A stretch of 64,000 bases of DNA from Pontibacter harenae (GTDB taxonomy: Bacteria > Bacteroidota > Bacteroidia > Cytophagales > Hymenobacteraceae), in contig NZ_JAJJWH010000002.1 of NCBI RefSeq assembly GCF_020907245.1, forward strand, positions 124,001-188,000, written 5' to 3'. The notes under the pieces are model-generated. The model ran no database searches, had not been told where the DNA came from, and worked only from the letters and a program-made list of their open reading frames with translations. Shown piece by piece: positions 26,754 to 36,684 of this stretch. The stretch's first letter is position 1. Every line of letters starts with the position of its first letter. A program made the translations under genes and the position numbers.

Positions 26754-26974
26754 ATTTTCAAATCTTTTATTTAGAATCAATTTCTTATTAAGAGGTACGA
26801 ACAGTTATGCTATAGGTTAATTAGCCGGGCAAAAGCATGTTTGTTAAAACGAATATAAATGAAGTTTAAAAGGCCTTATTTAGACCCAGAGCAGCCGCAG
26901 CACGTATTACCTACTCTTCAAACAAAGGCTAGCGCGTATGCGCTGGCTAAGAGGTTAAGGTTAAACTACAAGCT

Positions 26975-28366
26975 ATGTCAAAACAAACTACTGCGGTGCA
27001 GCTACAGTTTTTAGGCGCTGCTGGCGTTGTTACTGGTTCGAAAACGCTGTTGCAGACACATAATCATAAGATACTAATTGACTGCGGACTTTTCCAGGGG
27101 AATAAGTCAGAACGAAAGCTGAATAAGGTTAAAAAGCTCCCTTTCAAGCCAGAAGAACTTGATGCTATCATCCTCACACACGGCCACCTGGACCATTGCG
27201 GCTATTTGCCCGTGCTCGTAAAAAAGGGGTTTTCTGGTCCTATTTATGTCACCTCTCCTACTTGCGATATCACCGAAATTGTTCTTCGCGACAGTGCCAG
27301 TATTCAGGAGGAGGACACAAGAGAGCTAAATAAAAGACGTGAGCAGAAAGGCAAAAAGCCACTAAAACCGCTCTACCGCCAGAAGCATGTAGACCGCACC
27401 ATGGCACTTTTCCAAACCCACGAAGACAACCTATGGATTGAGGCAGGTGATCAGCTGAAGTTTCGCTTTCAGAAAAGCGGACATATCTTGGGCTCCGCCT
27501 CGGTTGAGTTGGAGTGCCAAGGGCGCACATTTGTTTTCTCTGGCGATGTAGGTCAGCAAATGCCCCTTATCCTGGACGAACCGAAACGCCTAAAAAAAGC
27601 CGACTACATTATTCTAGAATCCACTTATGGCGATAAGCTACACGACAACAGCGTATCGCCTTACCAGTCTCTGCAGAATGTGGTAAATACTACTTTCGAA
27701 AAAGGTGGTTCTCTCATTATTCCTAGTTTTGCTGTAGAGCGTGCTCAGGAAATTATTATGTTGCTGAACAACCTGATGGATGAAAAGAGTATTCCGAACC
27801 TTCCGATTTACCTGGATTCTCCGATGGGTAAAAACATAACGGAGTTGTTCCAGAAACATCGCTCCTGGCATAACCTATCCGAAACAGAGTGCGACAACCT
27901 AACCCAGAACGTACACCTGATTAGTAGCTTTGAAGACACTTTAAACGTGCTGCGCGATGATGGCCCGAAACAGAAAATCATTATTGCAGGAAGTGGAATG
28001 GTAACAGGTGGCCGTATATTGTATTACCTCAAGCAGTTGGTCGGAGACGAAAAAAACACGGTGCTTCTGGTTGGTCATCAATCAGCAGGTACTCGCGGTC
28101 GAAAATTAAGCAGCGGTGCCCCTAACATTAAGATAGATGGCGAAGCATATGAAGTTAAGGCAGAAGTAACTCAAATCGGCTCCCTTTCAGCGCACGGCGA
28201 CCAAGCAGATTTACTTTGGTGGTTACAAGAGTTTGCGGAGGCTCCTAAGCAGCTTTTCCTGAACCACGGAGAGGAAGATGCAGCAGGAACACTAAAGCAG
28301 AAAATAGAAGAAGCGCATAACTGGCCCGTAACCGTAGCAGAAATGAACAGGGTATATCCACTATAA
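26975..28366 (+). CDS. Beta-CASP metallo-beta-lactamase-fold nuclease (CPSF/Ysh1-like)
   Basis: 463 aa. The N-terminal MBL motif HGHLDH (69-74) lies in ILTHGHLDHCGYLPV, followed by SGHILGSASVEL and FSGDVG. The inserted beta-CASP domain (SFAVERAQEIIMLLNN, IIIAGSGMVTGGRILYYL) and the C-terminal RMMBL motif (LSAHGDQADLLWWL) complete the architecture. Bacterial members are predicted zinc-dependent RNA exo/endonucleases; the true substrate in Bacteroidota is not established. A short hairpin (about 26928-26947) lies in the leader 27 bp before the start. Confidence 0.92.
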   Translation: MSKQTTAVQLQFLGAAGVVTGSKTLLQTHNHKILIDCGLFQGNKSERKLNKVKKLPFKPEELDAIILTHGHLDHCGYLPVLVKKGFSGPIYVTSPTCDITEIVLRDSASIQEEDTRELNKRREQKGKKPLKPLYRQKHVDRTMALFQTHEDNLWIEAGDQLKFRFQKSGHILGSASVELECQGRTFVFSGDVGQQMPLILDEPKRLKKADYIILESTYGDKLHDNSVSPYQSLQNVVNTTFEKGGSLIIPSFAVERAQEIIMLLNNLMDEKSIPNLPIYLDSPMGKNITELFQKHRSWHNLSETECDNLTQNVHLISSFEDTLNVLRDDGPKQKIIIAGSGMVTGGRILYYLKQLVGDEKNTVLLVGHQSAGTRGRKLSSGAPNIKIDGEAYEVKAEVTQIGSLSAHGDQADLLWWLQEFAEAPKQLFLNHGEEDAAGTLKQKIEEAHNWPVTVAEMNRVYPL

Positions 28367-28543
28367 AGGAATGGAGGAAAAGAAAGCTTTACCTTGTGAT
28401 AAATAGCACCAAAGACCACATATTTTTTATCTTAATTTGCTGCTGTTATTAGAGGTATAGTTGGTAATTTGCGCTTGGTTGCCAGCGTAGTTAAGCGCTG
28501 CAACCTGTGTCATTTTATCTTCTTCTATCTCTTCTTTACTTTG

Positions 28544-29291
28544 TTGAACAGAAAGCTTTCTTTATGCCTGCTATCAATGCTTTTGTCAGCAGGCTGTCAG
28601 CCAAAAGTAGTAATGCATGCTTCTAACCAAGTGTCTACTACTAGCGCTGTTACAAACACCCAAGCGGTGGAAATTATTTATAGCCAGGAAGAGCGACCAT
28701 TGAATGCCCAAAAATTGGGTGAACTTAAAATTACAGACTCTGGCTTTTCTTTGAATTGTGGCTTTTTGGAGGTGCTGGAACTGGCTAAAGCAAAGGCTGT
28801 AGAAAGCGGAGGTGACGCAGTTTACATAACGTCTTTCAAGGCACCAGATTCCTGGAGTACCTGTTACAGAATTGAGGCGGAGCTTTATAAACTACAGGAA
28901 CCGTACGTGTCTAAACTTAGCGCTGCTTCACCCAATGTGCATGCTGTTACAGAAGGTGATACTGTTGCTTTCATTGAAACAATGCCAGCTTTCCCCTTAG
29001 GCGAACAGGAGCTTCTAAAATTTCTTTCCAGGGAATTTAGGTACCCAGCATCCGCAGTAAAAGACAAAGTAGAGGGACAAGTAATAGTCGCATATGTGGT
29101 TGATAGAACAGGTAAGATAGGCGATATAGAAATTAGGCAAAGTGTTAGAGAAGACGTAGACCAGGAAGAAGCGATTGAGGCAATTTCTGATGCCTGAATG
29201 GGTGCCTGGCTACCAGAACAACAGGGCTGTACCTGTGCGTTATACTATACCAATGAACTTCTATTTCTCTAAGAAAAGAGAGAAGAAGTAA
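28544..29291 (+). pseudogene. Lipoprotein with TonB C-terminal domain, frameshifted near its end
   Basis: The frame is open from 28469 without any ATG. The best start is TTG 28544, giving a lipoprotein signal MNRKLSLCLLSMLLSAGC with Cys18. A middle domain (about 75 residues, AQKLGELKITDSGFSLNCG onward) is unrecognised. The C-terminal TonB-like domain begins REFRYPASAVKDKVEGQVIV and reads to GDIEIRQSVREDVDQEEAIE, then stops at 29197. The missing end, MPEWVPGYQNNRAVPVRY followed by TIPMNFYF, is present in another frame from 29190 to a TAA at 29289-29291. A 1-2 nt indel between 29183 and 29190 restores the domain. Intact relatives are periplasmic energy-transducer-like proteins. Decay or a sequencing error are both possible; the single lesion makes this less certain than the other broken genes. 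Confidence 0.75.
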
Positions 29292-29394
29292 TTAGAGGGT
29301 AAAGACATCTACAACCTCTTAATTCTTTATGCTATTAGATTTGGCTGCTAGTTTATCACTCAACCTAAAATTGTTGTACCAGTACTAAACTGTT

Positions 29395-30477
29395 GTGAAC
29401 AGAGCAATAAACATACTAGCAAAGTTTGGATTAACCTTGCAGATAGTGAAGACGGCCATGGCAGGTGCTCTATCATGGTTTCTGGCTACCAGTTTGCTGC
29501 ATGCTGAGTATCCCTTCTTTGCTGCTATTGCTGCTATTATTACCGTTCAGGTTACAGTTGCTGACTCTGTCGATAAAGCATCTCAACGTATTATAGGTAT
29601 AGTGGGCGGCGTTATGCTTAGCCTGTTATTCGGGCAGTGGTTTGAATTGGGCGCGCTCTCCATCTTTTTGGTGATCTTGGTAGGCATGGCCACTGCCAAA
29701 GCCCTCCGCATGAACCCCCAAATTATTTCACAGGTTGCCATTAGTTCGCTATTGGTTCTCGCTGTCGGGCAAAACGAACCTGGCTACGCCTACGAAAGAG
29801 TAATTGAAACAATTCTGGGTTCTGCCATAGCCGTTCTAATAAATGCGCTTATAGTACCCCAAAATGCTATTCCTGGAGTAGAAAAAAGCATCATCTCTTA
29901 TAGTAACCTTTCTGCCACAACACTGAAAGGTTTGGGCGCCATGTTAGACTATGATGGCATCAGAAGAAAAACTGGGAGAACTGAAGTTGATGCCCTTATA
30001 AAAGAAGCTAACAACTGCAAAAAAGCTCTTGAACTGGCAGAGCAGAGCTTGAAATACAACCCCTTGCTTACCCACAAGCGCACCAGGCTTAGCCGATTGG
30101 CTGTTAGCATAAACAAGCTACAGAGCATCACCATACAAATAAGAGGTATTAGAAGAGGGCTAGCTGATATGCAGCAAGATCTAGTATTTCAGCAGGAGTA
30201 TGAAAGCAAACCTCAGCTAAAAAAGGCGATGGAAGCGACAGCTAAGTGCATTGCTGCTTTTGGAGAAACCATCGTCGATCCATCAGACACCAAATTAACT
30301 CTGCTCGGCATGCGCATCCAGGAGGCAAGGGCAGAACAAGCCCGAAGCCTTACTACCCTCAAGGGCATGACTTCTTTGGAAACGATTCGGGATATAGGCG
30401 GTATTCTTACTGATTTACGGCGTATAGTTGCTGAAACAGAACGACAAAATCCTGGCAAAGAAGTTCTGCTGGCTTAA
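29395..30477 (+). CDS. FUSC / aromatic-acid-exporter-type membrane protein
   Basis: 360 aa, GTG start at 29395. The N-terminal half has about six membrane helices with the family's typical start: TLQIVKTAMAGALSWFLA, then YPFFAAIAAIITVQVT, VDKASQRIIGIVGGVML, and VAISSLLVLAVGQNEPGYA. The C-terminal half (from about residue 155) is a cytoplasmic helical region (ELAEQSLKYNPLLTHKR and following). This matches half-size FUSC/ArAE proteins, proposed to export aromatic acids or other organic anions. No regulator or partner membrane-fusion protein is adjacent, so the substrate is open. Confidence 0.85.
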   Translation: MNRAINILAKFGLTLQIVKTAMAGALSWFLATSLLHAEYPFFAAIAAIITVQVTVADSVDKASQRIIGIVGGVMLSLLFGQWFELGALSIFLVILVGMATAKALRMNPQIISQVAISSLLVLAVGQNEPGYAYERVIETILGSAIAVLINALIVPQNAIPGVEKSIISYSNLSATTLKGLGAMLDYDGIRRKTGRTEVDALIKEANNCKKALELAEQSLKYNPLLTHKRTRLSRLAVSINKLQSITIQIRGIRRGLADMQQDLVFQQEYESKPQLKKAMEATAKCIAAFGETIVDPSDTKLTLLGMRIQEARAEQARSLTTLKGMTSLETIRDIGGILTDLRRIVAETERQNPGKEVLLA

Positions 30478-30490
30478 CAGCAGTTCCTGC

Positions 30491-30514
30491 TCTAACACAA
30501 GTACTTGTGTTAGA
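30491..30514. repeat. 24-bp perfect palindrome between convergent genes
   Basis: Two 12-bp arms, TCTAACACAAGT and ACTTGTGTTAGA, meet with no loop. It lies 14 bp after the FUSC gene and 35 bp from the end of the DUF3667 gene. There is no T-run, so it is unlike the other terminators here; a dimeric protein-binding site or a weak terminator are both possible. Confidence 0.6.
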
Positions 30515-30548
30515 CTCCGCCAAAGGGACAAGCGTCCTACTACAGAAA

Positions 30549-31631
30549 CTACACGGCAAAGAACGTAGCAACACCTACTGCTAGCAAACTTACCGTCAGG
30601 AGCATAGTATAGGCCAAGGATAAGACAAAAAACTTCAGCACAGTTCGCTTACGCGCATTTCCATAAAAGTTACGCATGGATTTATAGATGTACCAAAGTA
30701 TAACTATAAATGTCAGAAGTTTAAGGTAGCTTCCTGCAGCAGATGGCAATACAAAAGACATCAGCATCATGATAGCTCCAAACAGAAACATAAAGGAGTG
30801 AATGTGGATGGAGTAAATAAGATGCTCGATGTAAAATTTTGTGGAGCGGAAATAGACCATTTTCAGGATCAGCGCAAACAGCGGCAGCAACAAAAACATA
30901 ATCTTGGGCAGGTTTTGCTTTAAAGCACTCATGTATGCTTTTGCCGTGTTGTCATCTTCCATTACAAGCATAAACTTCGTCTTAATGGAACGTTTGAAAC
31001 TGCCGTCTCTTTTTGCTTCTGGCAAAAGACTTTGCTCCCGCTCGTACTCCTCCAAATCGGAAAGTTCTTTTACTGGATTAGTTAAGATCACGGCCTCGTT
31101 CTGGCTATACTTGCCAACAGTATCAAGTGCTGCTGCAGAATTGTCTAACACACCATTTGTAAATAAAGCAGTCTCTTTAGGTATTTTCCCTGCGGCGGCG
31201 TTCTCGTTTACCTCTTTCTTTAGCTCCTCTATTTTAGCTATCTTTTTTTCTTGCTGCTCAAGTTTTGCAACCTCACTTACAGCTTCAGCCTTGCTATGGT
31301 CGTTTGTTTTGTTGCCTACGTTTATATCGCTCAGAAAAAGAAAGAAAAAAACTATACTGATGAAGATGTACATGCTGATCGGGTTGAGGTGTGACGCTCT
31401 TTTGCCCTCAAAGTATTCTTTCGTCAGTAATCCTGGCCTTGTCATCAAAGGCACCATGCTGTTAAAGAATTTCGATTCGAAATGAAAATAATGGCCTACA
31501 CTATGCATGGCTACATGAAAAAAACTCTCGTGTAGCTCCAGGTTTTCTTGTCCGCAGTTAGAGCAGAATTTACCTATGACTGTTTCACCACAGTTTAAAC
31601 AGTTTTTTTCCTTGCGGTAATGCTTTTTCAT
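30549..31631 (-). CDS. DUF3667 membrane protein with N-terminal zinc ribbon
   Basis: 360 aa. The N-terminus has two CxxC pairs (CLNCGETVIGKFCSNCGQ), then the DUF3667 core GLLTKEYFEGKRASHLNPISMYIF and membrane helices. A hydrophilic, Lys/Glu-rich segment of about 110 residues (about 115-220) follows, then four more helices (MFLLLPLFALILKMVYF, HSFMFLFGAIMMLMSFVLP and others). Widespread in Bacteroidota, function unknown; the zinc ribbon should face the cytoplasm. Confidence 0.88.
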   Translation of the reverse strand: MKKHYRKEKNCLNCGETVIGKFCSNCGQENLELHESFFHVAMHSVGHYFHFESKFFNSMVPLMTRPGLLTKEYFEGKRASHLNPISMYIFISIVFFFLFLSDINVGNKTNDHSKAEAVSEVAKLEQQEKKIAKIEELKKEVNENAAAGKIPKETALFTNGVLDNSAAALDTVGKYSQNEAVILTNPVKELSDLEEYEREQSLLPEAKRDGSFKRSIKTKFMLVMEDDNTAKAYMSALKQNLPKIMFLLLPLFALILKMVYFRSTKFYIEHLIYSIHIHSFMFLFGAIMMLMSFVLPSAAGSYLKLLTFIVILWYIYKSMRNFYGNARKRTVLKFFVLSLAYTMLLTVSLLAVGVATFFAV

Positions 31632-31936
31632 CTTTCAACAGTAAATTATGTGTTGCCAACTATAACTACAACATTAACTGAATTTTATCCTTGCCTATCC
31701 CCTATTTATAAGTCTGCTTTTTTGGCACCTTCTTAAAGATTAGCAGAGTTAAATATAATAAAATAACCTATAGTTCACCATCATTTCCAGCAGTTTAAAA
31801 CATCAGTTAAAGTTTAAACTTACTTTTAGCTGGATAAAGAATTTTGATTGTATTGAGGATAGAGGGTACAACTAAATTTATACACATAAGCACGCATAAA
31901 TTTAGGATCGGAAAGCATTATGTTTGGAAGCAGAAA
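31632..31936. other. Intergenic region, nothing recognised
   Basis: 305 bp, AT-rich, between two minus-strand genes. No convincing ORF, hairpin terminator or exact promoter match was found; it should contain the DUF3667 promoter and the end of the upstream barrel transcript. Confidence 0.4.
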
Positions 31937-32671
31937 CTACTCAGTCAAGATTCCCACCGAGTTTAGCTGTAGCATCATTATATTCGTGGCAGAGCGGGTT
32001 AAGCCATATACAGGATAGCCATCCTGATCAATGCTCAGGTCGCCTCTTTTTACATAGTTAGCCAACGGACTTTGCAGGTAAACAAAGCGTATATCAAGAG
32101 CTGAGTTACCACTTACACCTAAGTCAAACAGAATACCGGCACCAACCCCGTAACTTAAAACTGTGCTGTTGTATCTGTTCAAAATAACCGCTTGTAAGTC
32201 ATCATTAAAGAACTCGAAAATGTTCTGCTTTATTTTGGTACGTGTGTTGAAGACAGATATACCCGCCAAACAATCCATGTAGGGTTTTATTCGGAGTTGG
32301 TCTGTAGGCTTGATTCGCGCCACCAGGTGCAGTGGCACTATACTATGTGTCGTCTTCCATTTTTCATCGCTCAAGGTACCAGCAGGCCACATTTTCTGCA
32401 CTCCCTGGCTCAGGTAACTTACTTGTAAACCGAACTCAACAGATGAAGGTCTTTTCAGAGGATTCAGCAATAACCCAAACGTTCCTCCAAACGCATCAGC
32501 TTGCGGATAGGCTTGTCTAAAGCTCCCTAAAGGCTGCGCATAAGTAATTCCCATGTACACAGTTCCTCTTGTGTAGCCGCTAATTTCTGGAACAACATCA
32601 ACTGTTTGGCCGATGGCAACACCACATATTAAAGTCGTCAGAGCTACAAGAACAAAAGCCTTAATCTTCAT
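31937..32671 (-). CDS. Secreted outer-membrane beta-barrel-like protein
   Basis: 244 aa. A signal peptide (MKIKAFVLVALTTLICGVAIGQ) is followed by amphipathic beta-strand pairs with Gly turns: GTVYMGITYAQPLGSF, SSVEFGLQVSYLS, HSIVPLHLVARIKP, and VLSYGVGAGILFDLG. This fits the small porin-like outer-membrane barrels of Bacteroidota (PorT/OmpW-like size). Specific function unknown. Single-gene unit. Confidence 0.75.
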   Translation of the reverse strand: MKIKAFVLVALTTLICGVAIGQTVDVVPEISGYTRGTVYMGITYAQPLGSFRQAYPQADAFGGTFGLLLNPLKRPSSVEFGLQVSYLSQGVQKMWPAGTLSDEKWKTTHSIVPLHLVARIKPTDQLRIKPYMDCLAGISVFNTRTKIKQNIFEFFNDDLQAVILNRYNSTVLSYGVGAGILFDLGVSGNSALDIRFVYLQSPLANYVKRGDLSIDQDGYPVYGLTRSATNIMMLQLNSVGILTE

Positions 32672-32980
32672 TTTATAGTGCCGTTAAAACTGTCTTAGAA
32701 GTTATACCGCTACTCTATTCAAAGTACAGAAAAAATTCTAAAGCATCAATAGATCAGGTCCTTTGGTTTATAAATTTTGCATGGTGGGCAGGTAAAAGTC
32801 TGAGAGGCTTGTTGTGACAACTTTGCTATATAAACCTCTAATTGTAACCTACTAAAGAGATTAAAGCAGTACGGAATCTTCACGACACAGCACTTTTATA
32901 GGCACCACACGTAAGAACTGCCTATAAGCTGAGTTAGAAAATCTGCCACAATATTCTGAAATTGCACAGCAAAGAGCAAC
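32672..32980. other. Intergenic region between divergent genes
   Basis: 309 bp holding the promoters of the barrel gene (minus) and the DUF983 gene (plus). No exact TTG-N-TAnnTTTG pair could be placed with confidence and no ORF is convincing. Confidence 0.4.
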
Positions 32981-33379
32981 ATGAGCTGGAAAGACACAAA
33001 ACTATACAGTATACTAAACACGAAATGCCCTCGATGTCACGATGGAGATATGTTTCCGAAAGGCACCTACTATAGTTTCAAGAATTTTTCTGACATGCAT
33101 GAAAAATGCCCCTGCTGCGGACAGCCTTTTGAGCCAGAGCCAGGTTACTATTATGGCGCCATGTTTGTTAGCTATGCTTTTAGTACAGCTATTTTTGTGG
33201 CCGTTTGGGTTGCATTAAGTTTTCTTTTTGAGGAAGTAACGATGACAATGATCACGTTAGCTTTGATAGTAGCTGTATTAGCTTTGCTGCCTGTGAGCTT
33301 CCGTTTATCCAGAAGTATTTGGATTAATTTTTTTATCAGGTACGAGGGCCCCTGCGACAAGCTAAAGAAATTGCCATAG
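32981..33379 (+). CDS. DUF983 zinc-ribbon membrane protein
   Basis: 132 aa. The N-terminus has a four-Cys zinc-ribbon-like set (CPRC and CPCC) in TKCPRCHDGDMFPKGTYY and KCPCCGQPFEPEPGYYYGAM, the DUF983 signature. Two membrane helices follow (FSTAIFVAVWVALSFLF and ITLALIVAVLALLPVSF). Found across Bacteroidota and Alphaproteobacteria, with no assigned function. Single-gene unit. Confidence 0.88.
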   Translation: MSWKDTKLYSILNTKCPRCHDGDMFPKGTYYSFKNFSDMHEKCPCCGQPFEPEPGYYYGAMFVSYAFSTAIFVAVWVALSFLFEEVTMTMITLALIVAVLALLPVSFRLSRSIWINFFIRYEGPCDKLKKLP

Positions 33380-33815
33380 AGTTGTTGCAAATTTTCCTGA
33401 TTAACTTTCCTACTCTATTGGCAGCAAAAACTATAAAGCCACTGTTTATGAGAATTTTAGTCGCATACGCGAAAATTTATTCTTGTTAGCCTATACTTCA
33501 AGCCTCTTTTTTAACTGAAATTTAAAGAAACAGCAGCTCACAACCTGCGTAAGAACTTTGGCTTTCCCGATTTAAGATAAGGATAAACCTGCAACTGGTT
33601 TGGTTAAAAGTATAAGAGGTTTGAGCGTGAAGTTTGCTCATTACAAACTCAAAGAAACCTAGTTCATTTTGTAGTCTGACAGAGCATGTCTAACTTAACA
33701 CTTTAAAACAACCTTGCAAATCTGTTGCAGGTGTTTGTGTTACGCTGTTAAAATTAGAAAGCTGCTGATCTATTTACTTTCATCATTTAAAAAGATTTTA
33801 GTAGTATAGCCGTTA
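33380..33815. other. Intergenic region, nothing recognised
   Basis: 436 bp, AT-rich, upstream of the amidase gene. No long hairpin, ORF or full promoter match was found. Confidence 0.4.
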
Positions 33816-34865
33816 ATGATGAGACCATTACAAAATTTCTATAGTTTGAAATCTTTTATCACCCTGTTGTTTCTGTTCCTTTCCTCCCTTCCGTTGCTTG
33901 GCCAAAGCTCCTATACTAAAGTGGTAGCCGAGCCTGGCGATGGCGTTTTTACGCTCCTACGCCGCCATGGTCTCAACCCATCAGAGCATATTAACAGCTT
34001 TTTAGAACTGAACCAGGAGAACATCGGAAAAGATAAAAGTTTGTTTGCTGGCCGCACTTATCTCTTGCCTATGGCATCTACTGGCACCACAGCTAAAGCA
34101 GGCAGTAGCAACAGTCACTCTCGCAGAGTGATAGAAGAGCCTTTGTTCGGTCCTAAATATAGTCGTGTTGTCGTTAAGGATCAGCAGCTTTCTGGAGCAG
34201 TTTATTATTTATCTGCAGGGCACGGAGGACCAGACCCTGGTGCAGTGGGCAATTACGGTCCGTACTCCCTTAGCGAAGATGAGTATGCCTATGATGTTTC
34301 TATACGCTTGGCCCGTAATTTAATGGAACATGGAGCAACTGTATACATGATTATTCAGGATCCTGATGACGGTATTCGGGATGAAAGTATTTTAAAGATG
34401 GATAGGGATGAGATAAACTATCCTAACGAGGCAATTGCACTAAACCAGACAGAACGTCTCCGCCAAAGAACAAGAGCTATCAATGGCTTATATGCAAAAC
34501 ATAAGGGTGCTTATCAGCGCATGCTGGCCATACACGTTGACAGTCGCAGCAAAAGCCAGAACATTGATGTCTTTTTTTACCACCACCAGAACAGCTCCTT
34601 GGGCCAAAAGATGGCTAACCATATTCACCAGACCTTTACCTCAAAGTACAGGCGCTATCAACCAAACAGAGAGTACTCTGGGAGTGTCTCGCATCGAAGT
34701 AATCTATATGTAATCAAATACACGCACCCTCCTACTGTTTTTATAGAATTGGGTAACATCCGAAACGATTTAGACCAGCGGCGCTTTGTAATTTCCGACA
34801 ACCGACAGGCACTTGCCAACTGGATTGCAGAAGGTATAATTTCCGACTATAGGGCACGGGATTAG
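33816..34865 (+). CDS. N-acetylmuramoyl-L-alanine amidase (Amidase_3)
   Basis: 349 aa. The signal peptide ends near residue 30 (PLLGQ). A LysM-like segment (about 33-86, VVAEPGDGVFTLLRRHGLNP to FAGRTYLLP) probably binds cell wall. The catalytic domain shows zinc-ligand His136 in SAGHGGPDPGA, the next His in MLAIHVDSR and the late catalytic Glu in FIELGNIRN. It should cleave the amide between MurNAc and L-Ala in the periplasm during cell separation or wall turnover. A long basic insertion (about 240-300) separates the last motifs. Confidence 0.9.
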   Translation: MMRPLQNFYSLKSFITLLFLFLSSLPLLGQSSYTKVVAEPGDGVFTLLRRHGLNPSEHINSFLELNQENIGKDKSLFAGRTYLLPMASTGTTAKAGSSNSHSRRVIEEPLFGPKYSRVVVKDQQLSGAVYYLSAGHGGPDPGAVGNYGPYSLSEDEYAYDVSIRLARNLMEHGATVYMIIQDPDDGIRDESILKMDRDEINYPNEAIALNQTERLRQRTRAINGLYAKHKGAYQRMLAIHVDSRSKSQNIDVFFYHHQNSSLGQKMANHIHQTFTSKYRRYQPNREYSGSVSHRSNLYVIKYTHPPTVFIELGNIRNDLDQRRFVISDNRQALANWIAEGIISDYRARD

Positions 34866-34946
34866 CACGTCCTTTACTTTATTTACAGGTCTAATTACCT
34901 GCACCCCATTCTTGAGTGTAGGCAAGAATTCTTTTAAATTTCAGAA

Positions 34947-35252
34947 ATGATTGCTAGACATTGGGCAGGCTTGTTTAGAGCCGAAGACACCGAAGAATAC
35001 CTGGAACATTTACAGCAGGGACTTTTCTCTGAACTTCAACATATGGTTGGTTTTGTCAGTGCCTCTATTCTGCAAAGAGAAGTTGATGGTAACGTAGAAT
35101 TCTTAGTCATAACCAACTGGGAATCTATGGAATCAATTAAAAAGTTTGCTGGAGAGCAACCAGAGGTTGCAGTGGTACCAGCGCATGTTCAGAAAATGGC
35201 TCTTCGCTTTGATACTGTCGTGCGACATTACGAGGTAAAATATGCTGCTTAA
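34947..35252 (+). CDS. Antibiotic-biosynthesis-monooxygenase (ABM) fold protein
   Basis: 101 aa, a single dimeric ferredoxin-like ABM domain: MIARHWAGLFRAEDTEEYLE, then GFVSASILQREVDGNVEFLV, TNWESMESIKKFAG and the closing strand VVRHYEVKYA. Such small proteins include quinol monooxygenases, heme-degrading IsdG types and many of unknown role. The catalytic set of IsdG cannot be claimed from sequence alone. Closed by a bidirectional terminator. Confidence 0.85.
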   Translation: MIARHWAGLFRAEDTEEYLEHLQQGLFSELQHMVGFVSASILQREVDGNVEFLVITNWESMESIKKFAGEQPEVAVVPAHVQKMALRFDTVVRHYEVKYAA

Positions 35253-35267
35253 CCTAGATAAATAAAA

Positions 35268-35312
35268 AGCCAGCTACGCCATCTTTAGGACTGGCATAGC
35301 TGGCTCCATTTT
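35268..35312. terminator. Bidirectional terminator
   Basis: 14-bp stem AGCCAGCTACGCCA/TGGCATAGCTGGCT (one mismatch), with A-run before and T-run after, between the ABM gene and the convergent aldo/keto reductase gene. Confidence 0.88.
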
Positions 35313-35362
35313 TCTGTTTTAGCTTATAGTCTCACCAAAACAGCTAGTTGCCTAATACTCAA

Positions 35363-36349
<987 letters not shown>

Positions 36350-36684
36350 TGTGTCTTATATTACTTGTTACAACTTATACTTCCTTTCTTGAGATACGCT
36401 CTAACTGGTTAGCAGGCTAAAAAATATCTTTTATTAAGAAACGGGTGCTTTTAATTGATAAAAGACTGTCTTCTTTAATCTACTTGTTTGTACACCGTAC
36501 TAAAATAGCAGCTTAAAAACATATTTAAGGAACAGACAAAAAAGAAGTTTTAGTCCAACCGACAGCATTCAAATAAGATTAATTCAAACAACTTTTTTTG
36601 CAGTCAATGCCGCTTTAGGTTAAACCTATCGCAGCGTTAGGGTGTGCAACTTCACCTATCGTCCATCATCTAAAATTTACAACT
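36350..36684. other. Intergenic region upstream of the P450 pseudogene
   Basis: 335 bp between the divergent aldo/keto reductase gene and the P450 pseudogene. No ORF, hairpin or full promoter match recognised. Confidence 0.4.
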
